From positions 868,001 through 932,000 of the forward strand of contig CM047810.1 in NCBI GenBank assembly GCA_026214975.1: a DNA stretch of 64,000 nucleotides. The letters are read 5' to 3'. Position numbers and translations under genes: made by a program. Source of the stretch: Gentiana macrophylla. Taxonomy: Eukaryota; Streptophyta; Magnoliopsida; Gentianales; Gentianaceae. The notes under the pieces were generated by a model. It was not told where the DNA came from. It ran no database searches and worked only from the letters and a program-made list of their open reading frames with translations. This document shows, piece by piece, positions 22,539 to 34,426 of this stretch. Within the stretch, counting starts at the first letter, position 1. Every line of letters starts with the position of its first letter.

Positions 22539-24620
22539 TGTAATATCCCGATTTTTCTAAAAGGGCATCCTTGTCTTTTCACGAAAAATCTGTATATTTG
22601 GTTTGTTTTTAAAGGATTAAAAGGAAAAGGGAAAAGAAAAGGAAAAGGATTAATTGGATTTAATTAATAAGGAATAATTAGATTTAATTGGGATTATAAA
22701 AGGAAAACTAATCCTAAATTTAACCTAGTTGTTGTTTTACGTAAAAAGAAAAATAATCTGAAGAGAGGCGCAAGTTTTGAGAAAAAATGGAGAGAAGAGG
22801 CTTTCGAATCTCTAGGCTAATCCGTTGATAAAAAACGCAGACATCTCAAGAGAGAAAGGATCACCGCGAGACAAGGATCGTTTTGATATCAACAATCCAT
22901 AAATCCATTAACGTAAGTTTTCCCCTCATCGTTCTCGATATTAGGGTTGTTCATCATCGTTGCTAGCTGTGTTTTTCTGAGTATAAACATCGTAGTGATC
23001 GTCTTTGGGTTGATTGTTTATAGGTTTGGAGTTAAAGGTTAAAATTTAGACGGGTTGAAGCTTTGGATCGTTGTACCACGCAATTTAAGGTAACATGGTG
23101 TTATTATCGTATGATTAAGGTGTCATAAAGTTATAGAGAAATTTGTATGCTTATTTTCGTGGTTTTGAATCTGTTTTGGTTGGAGTTTGGGTTGGATTTG
23201 GGTTAGAAATCGGGTTTTGAAGGTTGCAGATTTCTGGGAAAAAACCCAGGCAAACGAGCGTTTGCACAAGGGCAAACGGGCGTTTGCGATAACGGCCGCT
23301 CAACCGAGCGTTTGGGTATTTCGGACGGGCATTTAAGGGTTTGGTTTAGATACATGATGTGGCTGAATTTCACGAACGGGCGTATGGGGATTTGTGGACG
23401 CTCGTTCAAGGCAAACGGGCGTTTGACCTGTTTACTCCGTTTTTACTGTTTTATTGTGTCAGCTTGGTTTCAGGCTTCAAAATCATGTTTTACTGCTTAA
23501 CCTTATGTGACAAAGCCTTGAATTAGCCTTTGATGCGTTTAGTTCCGGCACCATATGGATTCCCTAAAAAGATGAAGTGTGGGACCGTCGAAAGCTTTGG
23601 ATTTGCCTTGTGCTTCGATAAGCTAGGGTTTATCGATGTCTGTGTATGTGTTAGGGTTGTTAGAGTCTAGTGGTATGAAGAAGAGGGAGTAGACTGATAG
23701 GTGAGCCTTTTTGTGAATCAACTTAGGTGGCTAGTTAAACATCTAATCAAACGTATGTGTTAGATTAATAATCTTAAACAGAATGCAATGCTTGGTAAGG
23801 CATAGTACAATATCACGATGGGTTCTCTGACCAGACAAAGTAGACTGTACCCACGCCGGTCAATCGATTGGCTAGACAAAGCGTCTGGTACACTCTGCCG
23901 GTCATCACACTATCGGGACTCAGATATTCCCGGGGCTACTAGAGCGTGTCTCTAAGTAGGTTGCATCAAGTTGTCCTAGTACATCCTATTACTAGGCGTA
24001 GTGCCCTTGTTATTCATGATGTAACAAACTTGAGCTAAGCTAGATACCTTTGGAACCTCATGTTATGCTATGAATATAATATGATAGTTAGCTAGGGTTA
24101 ATAACGAAACGAATTAATAAAAGACGGCGTTGCTTTTATTTCTTTATGAGACCGACGTTATACGATCTTCTACGCGTTACTAAGTACTTATGTACTTACC
24201 CCGTTACTTTGTGTTTGTCTTTCTCTTTTCCCAAAGAAGATGAACATGTTTCTAATGAGGATGAGTTCTTCAACGAGGACGTGTGAGATGGAGCTCGTGA
24301 AGACTTAGTTTCTTTAGTTTTGTTTTCTTTCAATAATGTTCTTGATTCAAGTTCAAACGTTGTCGTTCTTTTGGATTAGTTCCATTTGAATTCTTTTGGA
24401 TTTAACGTTGGATGTTTTAGTTCTCTTTATTGGATTTAGTTTTACAGCATTGAAAACCGTGTGTTCGATCTTTTGTTTTCCCGAGTCGTTTTATCTTCCG
24501 CGTCGTTTTAGTTCTGATGTATGACGTAAGGCTTACATATATTATTGAATTTATTTGATAATATTTGTGCCGAGCGCTCTTTCCGGATAAGGATTCGGTG
24601 TCCGGGAACGGGACGTTACA
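22539..24620 (+). repeat. 3' LTR of the gypsy element
   Basis: 2082 bp, TGTAATATCCCG...GGACGTTACA, nearly the same as the 5' LTR minus its inserted solo LTR. By eye the differences are scattered substitutions and small indels. It contains an AGCTCGTGAAGACTTAG segment near 24292 missing from the 5' copy. CAAAA follows at 24621-24625. Confidence 0.95.
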
Positions 24621-24625
24621 CAAAA

Positions 24626-25060
24626 CTTCACCCTCTTTCACAATTACTTGACCGGTTCCTCCTGAACTCGATTCCCTATCCCAGGCAGAATCCACAAAAC
24701 AAACCGGAGAAAGGATCTGCATCATGGCTGGTAATTCCGCCATCGAGTTGCGGGGGGTGGGGGTGGGGGTGGATCGTGGGCGTCTTCTTCGAAGGAGGAA
24801 GAAAGTTGCAATTGATGCCAGTATTCCAAAGCTGTATGACGGATATCCACAATTGAGGGGAAAACATGAACTTGTTTCTTGCTTTCCATAAGAACTTCAC
24901 CTTACGTACCTTACTGTGGAAAAAAGAAATTAGAAATGTGTTGATAATCCATAACAGTTGGTATAACTTAGTTACACTGGTTGGTCGTATGATCAAAATT
25001 TTCCCAAGTTCACTCATATAAAAAACTTGAAAAGTATGCATAACATCATGATTTACTTTA
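24626..25060 (-). pseudogene. RNase H-like remnant, 5' part
   Basis: On the minus strand FVDSAWDRESSSGGTGQVIV (about 24635-24695) is the first strand of an RNase H-like fold (D-x-AW, then G-x-G). It continues at 10663-11025 once the gypsy element is removed. Further upstream (about 24860-24920) LWKARNKFMF matches the W-x-ARN-x-F string common in plant LINE-type sequences. The linker is disrupted by a G-run (minus strand C-run, about 24752-24773), which gives a His/Pro string. It is not an intact gene. Confidence 0.7.
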
Positions 25061-25066
25061 GACCTA

Positions 25067-25323
25067 CTCCATCCGTTCCTAATTATATGTCGCAGTTGCC
25101 AAACCAAAATTTCATTTTTATATGTCTTAGTTACATTTCTAATACATATTTTAATTTTTATTTCCGCTTTTCAATACTACTTTTCAGCTTTCTAGGCTCA
25201 TTCAACCAATCGATCTTTCATATTTATTACGCCGCTACACTTTCCAAGATTTTTTTTGAAATACTCATTTTTTTTAAATCTGTGTTTTTCTCATACACGA
25301 CATTTAACTAGGAACGAAATGAG
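25067..25323. mobile_element. Stowaway-like MITE
   Basis: Left end CTCCATCCGTTCCTAATTAT, right end (reverse complement) CTCATTTCGTTCCTAGTTAA, flanked by TA at 25065-25066 and 25324-25325. Non-coding, 257 bp. Confidence 0.85.
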
Positions 25324-25325
25324 TA

Positions 25326-27062
25326 CTTTATAAGAGAGGTGTGTGAGTTCCTCGTTAATCTATGCACAATGCAACCAATATTCATGCTTTAAGAGATTGT
25401 TGGACTTCAAAACACATCTGAAAAGCCATGGTGCCACAAGCCAAGTGGAGATCTTTTTTCTCTACCTCTACTAATGTTGATTGGATAAGTAATAATGTTA
25501 ATATAAAGCAACATGGTGTTTAAGAGTGACCTTATACATTTCGACAAGCCATGTATAGCATTTGGTGTTGGAGGAACCAAGTGTATCAAGGGTCTAAGAA
25601 TGATCAACCCCCAATCCATGCCTTAATTTCAAAGATCATCAGTTGACGATACCAAAATATCATCGATTGATTTTATCAGGTAATTAGATTCTTTTGGGAG
25701 AAATTCATTCACTGAAATTGGAGATTTTAGGAGTGGATTATGGTTACGTCATTAAGACTGCCAACATACCCTTGTATTGTAAGAGATCAAGTCAATTAAC
25801 GTAGTTCTGATTTGTGAGGACAATGGTCCTCTTATATGGAGATGTCCTGCGTGGGAGGTTTAATGCACAATAAGGCATGTGCTTGAGGACCAGTGTGTTG
25901 CCAATCATGGGGCAATCATGGTTCAAGTAGGCTAAATCGTAGGACATGAAAGATGGAGTAAAGACGGTTAATGAGGATCAATCGTGGGATCATATCCATT
26001 AACGCTGTAAAAATGTCTGTGGAGGTCGAAGATGACATGAATAGCCGAGGAGCAAGCTGTATTGCCAGGTCGGTTGATTGTTGTTTATATGAGGTCGGTT
26101 GAATTCTGAGTGCGACCCGAACGAGGTCAGTTTATTTGGGACTTAACTCTGCAGACCGACAGTCCGACTGTCCGACCGTGGGCTTATGTTTACAGGCCCA
26201 ATGACCATTTTGATCCTGCTGAGTCCCAATATGGATGATATAACATAACTTCGGCTTATACCCATATTACCAGTAGAGTCCGTAACCTTAGACTTGCATG
26301 GGAAGACTGATTTGTACTTGTGCCCTTTTCAGGAATTGCTGCTTGTAATTTGTTTGTGGACTTTTCTACTTAATGAATAAAGATGCTCCCTACCCAGAGA
26401 TACCGAAAGAACATAAGAACATACAAAAGCATCTTTAGGGACAACACACCAAATCTGCCGTTGTGACACCATAACGGGAATCAACTTTTTCACGGTCAAT
26501 TCTAGAATTGACAGAAAAAGTCGATTCTAAGCTCTAGAATCGCTTTCTAGCGACTTCACACCGGTTGATTGTTTTGTTAGGTGGGCTGCCTCAATAAAAA
26601 CATCATGATGTCCACTAACGACGCCCCCTACGAAATACTTGGCAGCTCTTCGATGTCATTGCCCAAGCTCATTATCTCAAAACTAATATCCCTTCTCAAA
26701 AGTAGCAGTAGCAGCATTAGATCTACAAGACTCTTTGAACTGCAATCTGCAAAATCGAGAGCGTTTGATATTTCATCAAACCAGATGCATCATACCTAAA
26801 CTAGTTAAAAACCAACACAATTTTGTTTTAATGGCTCTCTTAAGCAGCTGTCACAGATTTTCCATATCTATAATCAAATGGGAATAACAATTGTCATTCT
26901 TGACACCAAGGATAAAAACATCAAGTCGGTGCATGGAAACATCCCCACCTATACAGGATGTGAAAAACAAGGAAAAGCCTACATTACCAGATGAATTTAT
27001 CTTCAAACATGATCATCAGATCCCATGAGTATATAATAAGTAGCCTAGGTGGGGTCCTCTTT
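25326..27062. other. Intergenic, partly LTR-like, between the RNase H remnant and the MYND gene
   Basis: 25.85-26.42 kb has the composition of a retrotransposon LTR (repeated GAGGTCGGTT and GACCGACAGTCCGACTGTCC phrases, GAATAAAGATGCTCCCTACC polyadenylation-like segment), but I could not find matching ends or target duplications. 26.49-26.55 kb holds short palindromes (GTCAATTCTAGAATTGAC, CGATTCTAAGCTCTAGAATCG). The part nearest 27062 is probably the 3' UTR of the MYND gene. No conserved coding motif was seen. Confidence 0.4.
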
Positions 27063-30000
27063 CTACATCGCAAACAGAAAGCAGTTTGAATAACATGGAA
27101 GAAGAAGAGCACTATCCTCCACGGCCAGGGGTTGCCTAAAAGGGTTTAACTGAACCTGCAAAGTAGGATCTTGTTTTAGTTGTAACACATGAATAAGTAT
27201 AACAAGTCAACTAGATTTTCCAAATGAATGAATATATGTAAAAAGTACAGCGTGGGAAGAAGTATATAACAAATCAACTAGAATTTCGAAATTAATACAA
27301 ATAAAAAGTACTCACCGGTATAGAAGGAGGAGAGTCTGTTATTGTGCTGATGCAACAAGTTGCCAGATGTGCAGCTTCTTCACAGTAATCCGAGAAAATA
27401 GCAGGGACTTTACTACCCTTGATAAGCTCCTGTAGGGCAATTGTCTTGTTGGTTTACTAAATTGAAAAGAATGAACCCAAATGCCAATTTCATATGAACT
27501 AATAATACAAATCTTCACCATACCACAGTTAGTCTATATGGATGAAAAAATTTAAGAAAAAGAAAACTCACAATAGTAGGGGCCCAGCTCTTATAAGCAG
27601 GAATTCCAGCATTTAAAGCCAAAATCATATCAGGAGAAGAATCCTGAAAATGGAATAGAAATAAGAACTGCAACGGTTAAAGATTAAAGGGAAGACCATC
27701 ACAGTAACTACAAGAAGTATGAGGACAACCTTCAATATATCACAGCCAATGTCGTGATAACATCCTGCATGAAGTCGCAACTTGACTGTATCTGTCAGTC
27801 CACTTGGGCTAAGACGATCACTAGAGTATTTACATGGACTGTGTTCCTCTATGCACGGGGTATATCTGTCAAGATCAATTTGCTCACCATCCCTGATCAT
27901 TCAGATACAAAGCAACAACATGAAAATGAGTAGGAAATCAATAGTTAAAATTAAAGGGGGGAAATAGCACTAACAAAGTGGAGGGACAAAAATCACAGTT
28001 CAAAGAGATGACATAGCTGACTTGAAACTTAAAAAGAAACAGCATTCCAAAATCTGCTACATATTCATCCAAGAACCAATGAAAACCGGAAAATTTAAAC
28101 CTGAGCAAACAGAACTGCTACCAAAAGAATGACCGAGAAATCCACAAGCAAAAAACAAAAATAGAAGTCTAGTATTTCCCTTGACGAGTGAGAATCAACC
28201 GAATGAATTTGAGAACGACCGATGTGTAAGAAATGACAAACTAAAGCTAGGTGCAATGCTGAATCAATCAAGAACTAGCAGCATTCAACGCAGCCAGCGC
28301 AAACGAAATACTAAATTATCTAGACCAGCCTGCAACTAACCTTTCTGGTGGAATTGCAGGTCCAAACATGTCGATATATATTTTCACCCCAGGGAAAAGC
28401 GCTTGGAGTTCAGCAAAAACAGGTACTTGAAGAAGCTCTTTTTCTGGCCCTATGGCACGTTGATGAAATGTAAACAATAGGATGCTAGGTCAAAAAAAAA
28501 AAAAGGAGGGGGGGAACCAACCTCCAAGACTAAGATTAACAATGAAATTATATTCTGTAAACTGAATTTTATAAAACCCAAATAAATTGTCTTTCCGGTT
28601 ATACTCAAACTTGCATCAAAATTTATTTTCCGTTTTGATTGAATGGCTTCATATTCTACAGCCCAATTGAAATAACAAACCCTGTAAATACTTCCATTAG
28701 AAATACATTGTGCTTTTCAAAATTCTTCTCTCAAGTCTCAACTATCATGAACAGAAGAAAATTTTGAGAAACTCAACATATTCATGAACTGCATTCTAAA
28801 CAGAACAGTGTAGTATGTATTATTTTAGTCCTAAATTCCCAATCATCATCCAGGGTAATTATGGATGTGTACTACTGACTTGGCCAAGTGTAAATCATTA
28901 TCATCTATACTCTGTCTTAGAAATGTCTCTGTGAATGTCTCTGTGACAATATATAAATCTTCAACCAAGGAACAAAAGTTAACTTCTCTCTCCTGGAACT
29001 CACATTCAGCTCAGTAAAACAGGTAAAAGCAAAGTGTTCCCAAAATGCAGAATTATTTATATTCTTGCGCTGCAAAAGAGCATCTGAATAAGAATAGATA
29101 CCTAAATAATGTATGCGAATTTCCTCACAGACTCCAGGAATCAATCCAGTTGAAATTGCTAGCTGAATAGCCCAATACAAGGTAAGAGGCTGGAAAAGAA
29201 GAAAGGAAGGTCAGGGTAAGCTAAGCATCATTACTGCATAAACCAACGTAATTAAAACAAAGGAGTATAGAAACAGTACAGCACAATGATGTGTCTAGAT
29301 TACTAAAATGGCAAAATTGATAAATGAAATGCTGGCATAATGCTTGCAGTGCTTGACAAACAACCAGAGCATCTTATGCATGATACCTACAACTACAAAT
29401 CATACCCAATGAAGAAGAAATGCAACAGGAGAATCAAGCGGGATGCTCCTCCATTCATAGTAATCAGCCCAACACGTTAATTTCTTCAACATGGGAGACC
29501 AAGACCCTGAATGTTTAACCCCACATACAAGTTAAACCCGTGAAACAATACATGTGTAGTATTGAACAATACTAACCAATTATTACAACCGAAAAAAAGG
29601 GGTGGATGGTACCTCTACAAGGACCGAAAGAACTTGAAATTGAAAGATTCCAACTTTCAATAGACCTGACATCAAATTCTCCACTAAATGGTTAAATGAG
29701 GATTGAGGGAGAAAAAAACAAGAAGTAAATAACCAAGCATGTCTAAGTGTTATGCTACATGAGGAGAACACTAAAACCTTGAAGAAGTGGATGTTGATTC
29801 TCCACATTTACACTCATACATCCACATTCCCATGCGATGCACACCCAACCTCGTCAACATGGAGCACCGCGTTTCATATCTTTCAATAATCTACCAGAAA
29901 ATAAAATTACCCAAACCACAAGAGCTATTCAGCTTTGATCGTATAACATCTTATTACTAAGACTTCGTAACCTGAAAAAAAAAAGCAATTAAAAGAAAAA

Positions 30001-30329
30001 GGCTCGTAGATTACAGAAGTAGTAGCATCATGGGAATATGTGAATGGGAAATCACTTAATTCCTTTACGCGATTCATTTGCTGCTTTAACCTCGCGCACT
30101 CTTTCTTGTGGATACTCCAGTGCGACATCTAGCAAGCGAGTTTGGAATAAAGTAAAGCTCCACTCAAAAAATTATTGGTTTCTAATTTTCCACAGAAATA
30201 AAAATTCATCAAAATTAGCATTGGTACCTGGTGAGAAAGAGAGCAATAGGAAACAGCACGGCAGCGATTACACAGACGGGTGGGTATGCCTGAGCAGGAG
30301 CTCCGGCTTCCTTTCCCGGCGCAGTCCAT
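27063..30329 (-). CDS. MYND zinc-finger protein with MSS51-C-like domain (plant ZMYND15-like), 11 exons
   Basis: Exons by splice signals, transcript order: 30329-30228, 30128-30015, 29890-29778, 29665-29613, 29506-29406, 29189-29102, 28449-28341, 27892-27730, 27643-27572, 27429-27316, 27155-27063. All introns are GT-AG and the frame stays open: 1122 bp, 373 residues plus TAG. Residues 3-45 form a MYND finger with C3, C12, C20, C23, C29, H41 and C45; the usual sixth ligand Cys is His33. The rest matches the MSS51-C-like region of plant MYND proteins: [20 protein letters not shown] (about residues 139-158), [23 protein letters not shown] (about 289-305), [15 protein letters not shown] (about 314-328), and [20 protein letters not shown] near the C-terminus. 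MYND fingers bind proteins; the function of this plant group is not established. No defects were seen, so it is probably expressed. Confidence 0.9.
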
Positions 30330-30779
30330 TTTTTCTTTTTTATTGTTTTAAGTTCGAATGAATTTCGCTCAAACCACATACACCGGCGGTTCCGGACTTT
30401 TTCCTCCGCCCCGGCCTCCCGCCAAAACCATACTCTTGGCTCCCGCAAAACTCCAAAAGAGGAAATAAATTGAGAAATTTTGTAATATTAAAATTATAGA
30501 AATTATTACTCAAAAAAGAATTATAGAAATTATGATTTGTTTCTTATGTATGAATTGAACGAGAATATTTAGTCTATTTTAATATGATTATAAGAATTAA
30601 AAAAAATATGATCATAATTCATAAAGACAAACACGATCCATACAAAACAACACGATCCATACAAAACAACATCAAATCAAACCGAAACATGATCCAAGCG
30701 GAAAGTAATAGAGTAACTGTTCCATAAAAATAACAGGTTATAATGTTAACGGAATAGAAGTAATGAAAATGTGCAACAA
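30330..30779. other. Upstream region of the MYND gene
   Basis: 30330-30460 is GC-rich for this window and probably contains the promoter and 5' UTR. Further out it becomes AT-rich with a direct repeat ACACGATCCATACAAAACAA at about 30630 and 30651. No TATA box is obvious. Confidence 0.4.
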
Positions 30780-30990
30780 TCACTTCTTCTTTTTCGATAC
30801 CCTTGTACGTTTAGCTTGTCTTTCTTGTGGCCCTTGTTCTTCTGGCTCTGCCTCCACCGGAACATCCGAGCTACATACTCCAGTTAGTAAGAACTCGTAT
30901 TCTATACCAAATACCTTCAACACAGCTTTCTTATTCTTCTTCGAATGATTTTGTATGACATAATCTGATAATGTCGGAATTATCTCAGGT
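30780..30990 (-). pseudogene. Possible C-terminal exon of the plant-mobile-domain gene
   Basis: On the minus strand an open segment reads IIPTLSDYVIQNHSKKNKKA, then an acidic stretch, and ends RQAKRTRVSKKKK plus a TGA at 30780-30782. Basic tails like this occur at the ends of plant-mobile-domain proteins, and it lies downstream of such a pseudogene in the same orientation. The frame has a stop just before it (about 30994), so it could also be unrelated debris. Confidence 0.3.
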
Positions 30991-30999
30991 GTTCAGCGA

Positions 31000-31590
31000 T
31001 GGAGAATGTGGTGGATATCTGGTTGTTTAACGATATAAAAGTGTTGTTTGCCGGCGGTGCCCGGCGGTGCTGTGGAATTTGTGGTGGTGCAAATACAATA
31101 TAAAATGAATAGAGAATTTGGCAAAGTAAGCCTTAGTTTTTTATTATTCTCCCATATTTGAAATGGATACATAGAGCTCTATTTATAGGGGATGAACCGA
31201 CTAGGGTTTAGTATAATTACAAATAAGGACAGATAATACAACTAGGTCTTTGACATGTTCACCAGCTCGTAGCGGGGCCGGTGTGACGTGGACCCATTAA
31301 CCTTGCAGTCTTCTCGTGTTGCATGTCCTCACTTTGCTAGTGTAACGATGGCTATCTTATCCATGTGTTGTGAGTGGGGTCGCTAGCAGACCGATTACTT
31401 TGGATCTAGATGGGTCGGCCCAAGCCTGACTTCGCCTCTTATGACACCGTAGGGCTAGTATTGGAGCCGTAATCCCATGACCTTGAGGTGGTTAATATAT
31501 TGTGGACTTCATGGCCATCGGCCTTGTCTTGATTGTGGTTTCTGGCGGACCCGAATTGAGATCCGCAGATTGGATTATGTTGTAGGAATA
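31000..31590 (-). mobile_element. LTR-like sequence, minus orientation, ends undefined
   Basis: The minus strand shows CCCCTATAAATAGAGCTCTA (TATA box and start region, about 31175-31195), then GAGAATAATAAAAAAC, and a GC-rich tail with CCGCCGGGCACCGCCGG. This order is typical of U3-R-U5 of a plant LTR. No target duplication or clean TG/CA pair could be matched. It lies in what would be the last intron of the plant-mobile-domain pseudogene. Confidence 0.4.
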
Positions 31591-31748
31591 TCATAATCTA
31601 TTGCGCTTGATAATCTTGCTCTTGCTTTTCTCATCCTATATGGGAATGCAAAAATTTACAAATATGTATTTAGTTAATAGAAAGCACAGCTACGAATTGG
31701 TAAACATAGTTGTTCATACCTTTCTCGAATCTCGTTGCTTCCGTTTGC

Positions 31749-33830
31749 TCACATTGTTAATCGATGCACGACAACTGATCGATACCACATCATGTAATCA
31801 CTAGTTGTTTCCCAGTTAAATCTAGCATTTCCCATCCGTTTACTTATGTGCACTAAATGATTGAGATAATTTCGAAAGTCGTCGTCACGTGTTGTGTGCG
31901 TGACAATATATTCTTTCGAACTCCCGCTTCTAGTTGATGTTTTTGGAGGGATTGGCGACTGTGGTATGGATTGAACATGACCGAACTGACATACGACGCG
32001 GTTGGGGTGATAAGCCTCAACAATATTTAGTGTCCTTATGCACCCGTAATACCAACATATGTCGTCATCGGACAATGTTCTGAGACTCTGATATGCATTC
32101 CAAACAACCTGCAACAATGACATTTGTTATAAGCAAAACTCAACAAGATTGAACATTGTATTTTTATGTACCAACTTACAGCTCGCACATGCATCAAGTC
32201 CAAATCATCTCTTAAATGCCGTAGTGCAGTCAAAGCAATTGCATATTTCATTCCGCCGATAGGTTTCCACATCATCAACAGTACCACCTCTTCTTCCTTG
32301 AACGCATCGTTTCTAGAGGGCGTAATGATGGAAAATGTTCATGAATTCATACTTGAAAACAAATCCTCAAAAAGTTATCAAAGCATTCACGAAAACCAAC
32401 AAAAACCAAAGAAATTAAAATATATAGCGATACCTCCAAAAGTGTAAGTTAACCGGAGACTCCAACGGCCTTCATCAAAGTTGCCTTCGAAAGTTGCCGG
32501 TACATATTCGCAAGTGTCGTAGGCTCGTAGCACCCCAAGCCACTCATGCATTGTATCCAAATCCCTAAAAAATTGAAGATACTCTACACGTATCTTGTCT
32601 CCAAACCGGTCTAGGAAAAAATGTACACCCCAACAAATACAACATGTCCCCCTACAACTTGATCAACAGTGATCCCGGCTTGCCCACTCTTACCCGCAAG
32701 ATTGTTTTTTAGCCAACTTTTCGACAACCTTAACCTACCACTATGATCAAACTCATTAGCCATTACTTTCAAATCAATACCGAGAAGCCGTGCACAAATT
32801 GTATCGGGTTGTAATCTTTCGGAATCTCATAGTTCACTACCTTTCCGCTAACCAGTAACCCCGTGATACAACGGACATCGTCGAGTGTAATAGTCATCTC
32901 ACCAAATGGTAAGTGGAAGATGTTTGTTTCTGGATGCCATCTCTCAATATTTCCACAAACGATAACTTGATTGGCTTGAACATAAGAAGAATTGATCAAG
33001 TTGTACAATGGATTGACCTTCAACGTTGCCTGAAATTCCTCGCTTTAAGCCTCGAAGTTCCAAAGCTCTATTGGAGTGTGTATTGCTTACAGCCCATGAG
33101 ACCCCGATCACGTACAGTTAAACGAATCAAACATCAATGATATATAAAAACAAAACTGTCAACAAATTATAGAACAATTTTTAAATTTATATACATGCGT
33201 TTTCTTCCACAAACCATATGCAACACGGTTCTCCCAATCCTGCAACAATGCAATTTTGTCTACCTCCACATTACTATCACTGTCATCAACATCATGTGAG
33301 CCCTCGTATGTCGCTGTTGTTGCCCCGCCACTCACAGATGCTTCTATTGTTGTCCTTGCACTCCTAGTTTGAGCTGCCCCACCTGTCGCTTGGCCAATAT
33401 TTGATGCATGGGGTGGCTCAATGACTACCTGATGAACTTGTCCAACATCTAGGGTTTGGGATGCTTGAGCTATCACGTCATCAACTTGTCTAATATTTGA
33501 GGCGGAAGGTGCCTCAGATAACTCTAGAATAGGTTCTAAAGACGCAAAAATTATGTCAGCTTCTTTAAATGCCTCTGGAACCACTACTGGTTGCTCAACT
33601 TGTCCCTCTGTACTTGCACATGCATCAGTTGTCACTGCCTCTTTACCACTTTCTTTTACATTCTTTTCACGTCTCCAATTCCTTTTATACGCCAAACCAG
33701 TTTGTCTTGAACCCCCATCAACGAATAAATTACTTGGCAGAATCAGTGGATCGTTAAGCACTTGATCCACTTCAATATCAGTTAGATCACTTGTTTGGTC
33801 GTTCGCATCACTAGATCTCGTCCTAACCAT
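31749..33830 (-). pseudogene. Plant mobile domain (MAIN/PMD-like) pseudogene
   Basis: The first exon (33830 to about 33195) encodes a Ser/Asp-rich N-terminus starting MVRTRSSDANDQ. After an intron comes NIFHLPFGEMTITLDDVRCI (about 32905-32965 minus), the hallmark start of the plant mobile domain, followed by ITGLLVSGKVV. Then come the GGHVVFVGVYIF region and TLANMYRQLSKATLMKAVGV (WG-x-LA-x-LYRQL-type motif), in different frames. Last is the module with IVEAYHPNRVVCQFG (about 31995-32040 minus). Stop codons and frame changes separate these parts, so the copy is probably dead. The domain occurs both in plant genes (MAIN/MAIL1) and inside transposons; the context suggests a transposon-associated copy. 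Confidence 0.8.
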
Positions 33831-33859
33831 GATTCCCTAAACAAGAACTAAACATACCA

Positions 33860-34131
33860 TTCAGAAACAAGAATCATATTAAACACTACTCATGGAACAA
33901 AAATGAAAAAAACGAGACATAAAAATCATGACTACTGACGTTGCAAAGTACAAACCAATGTCAAACACAATGACGTTATTACATACTAACATCGATTTGA
34001 GTGATGTTTTAATGGCTGACATATAAAGCTCTGTAACGGTACCTGCCATGACGTTGTAAGTTTATCTGAATGTCGTTTTTCCTGATGTTACGAGGTTATA
34101 CCCAAGTTTTTTGAATTTCCCGGAAACTGTG
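33860..34131. repeat. GACGTT-rich segment left of the copia element
   Basis: TGACGTTGC, TGACGTTATT, GTGATGTTTT, TGACGTTGTA, ATGTCGTTTT and TGATGTTACG occur within about 160 bp. Three more (TAACGTC, TAACGTC, TGACGTTA) lie on the far side of the copia element at 38893-38942. The block was one cluster before the copia insertion. It resembles subterminal repeats of DNA transposons, but no terminus was found. Confidence 0.5.
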
Positions 34132-34414
34132 TGTGGAAATATTACCTTATTATTTCGTGTAACACTTTACTTGTATACATTATTTTTAACATGACATATT
34201 AATTGTATTGTATAAACAATTAATATGTCATAAAGTAACTCTATTTTGTCATATTATGTAATAGCCGCCCATAGGAGTATCTAGCCGCCCATAGCACTTA
34301 ATACTCTACTAGGACCTCTCACCTTCAAGCTTGTGTCTATTAATACTCATTCTTTTATCTTGAATAAACAAGTTGAGTTTACTCAAGTACTATTTCTTTC
34401 TCAAACTCTCTTCA
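34132..34414 (+). repeat. 5' LTR of the copia element
   Basis: TGTGGAAATATTACCTTATT...AACTCTCTTCA. Contains an internal inverted pair TTAATTGTATTGTATAAACA / ATTAATATGTC and a duplicated TAGCCGCCCATAG. Ends directly before the primer site. Confidence 0.95.
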
Positions 34415-34426
34415 TGGTATCAGAGA
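34415..34426 (+). promoter_or_regulatory. Primer-binding site of the copia element
   Basis: TGGTATCAGAGA, matching the 3' end complement of initiator tRNA-Met at 11 of 12 bases, immediately after the LTR. Confidence 0.9.

Larger units (their letters stand above)
11031..24620 (+). mobile_element. Ty3/gypsy chromovirus (Tekay/Del-like), nested and inactivated
   Basis: A complete LTR retrotransposon: 5' LTR 11031-14887, gag, protease, reverse transcriptase, RNase H, integrase, a C-terminal chromodomain, a polypurine tract, and 3' LTR 22539-24620. Both outer ends carry CAAAA. Three solo LTRs (12323-14111, 15484-17453, 17955-18450) interrupt it. Without them and their duplications the element is about 9.3 kb and the two LTRs are about 2063 and 2082 bp. 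The chromodomain after integrase and the long LTRs fit the Tekay/Del branch. Several in-frame stops and at least two frameshifts show it cannot make its own polyprotein. Confidence 0.95.

Noticed and set aside
30044..30361. Plus-strand 105-residue frame at the start of the MYND gene
   Set aside because: Antisense shadow of exons 1 and 2, which splice correctly on the minus strand.
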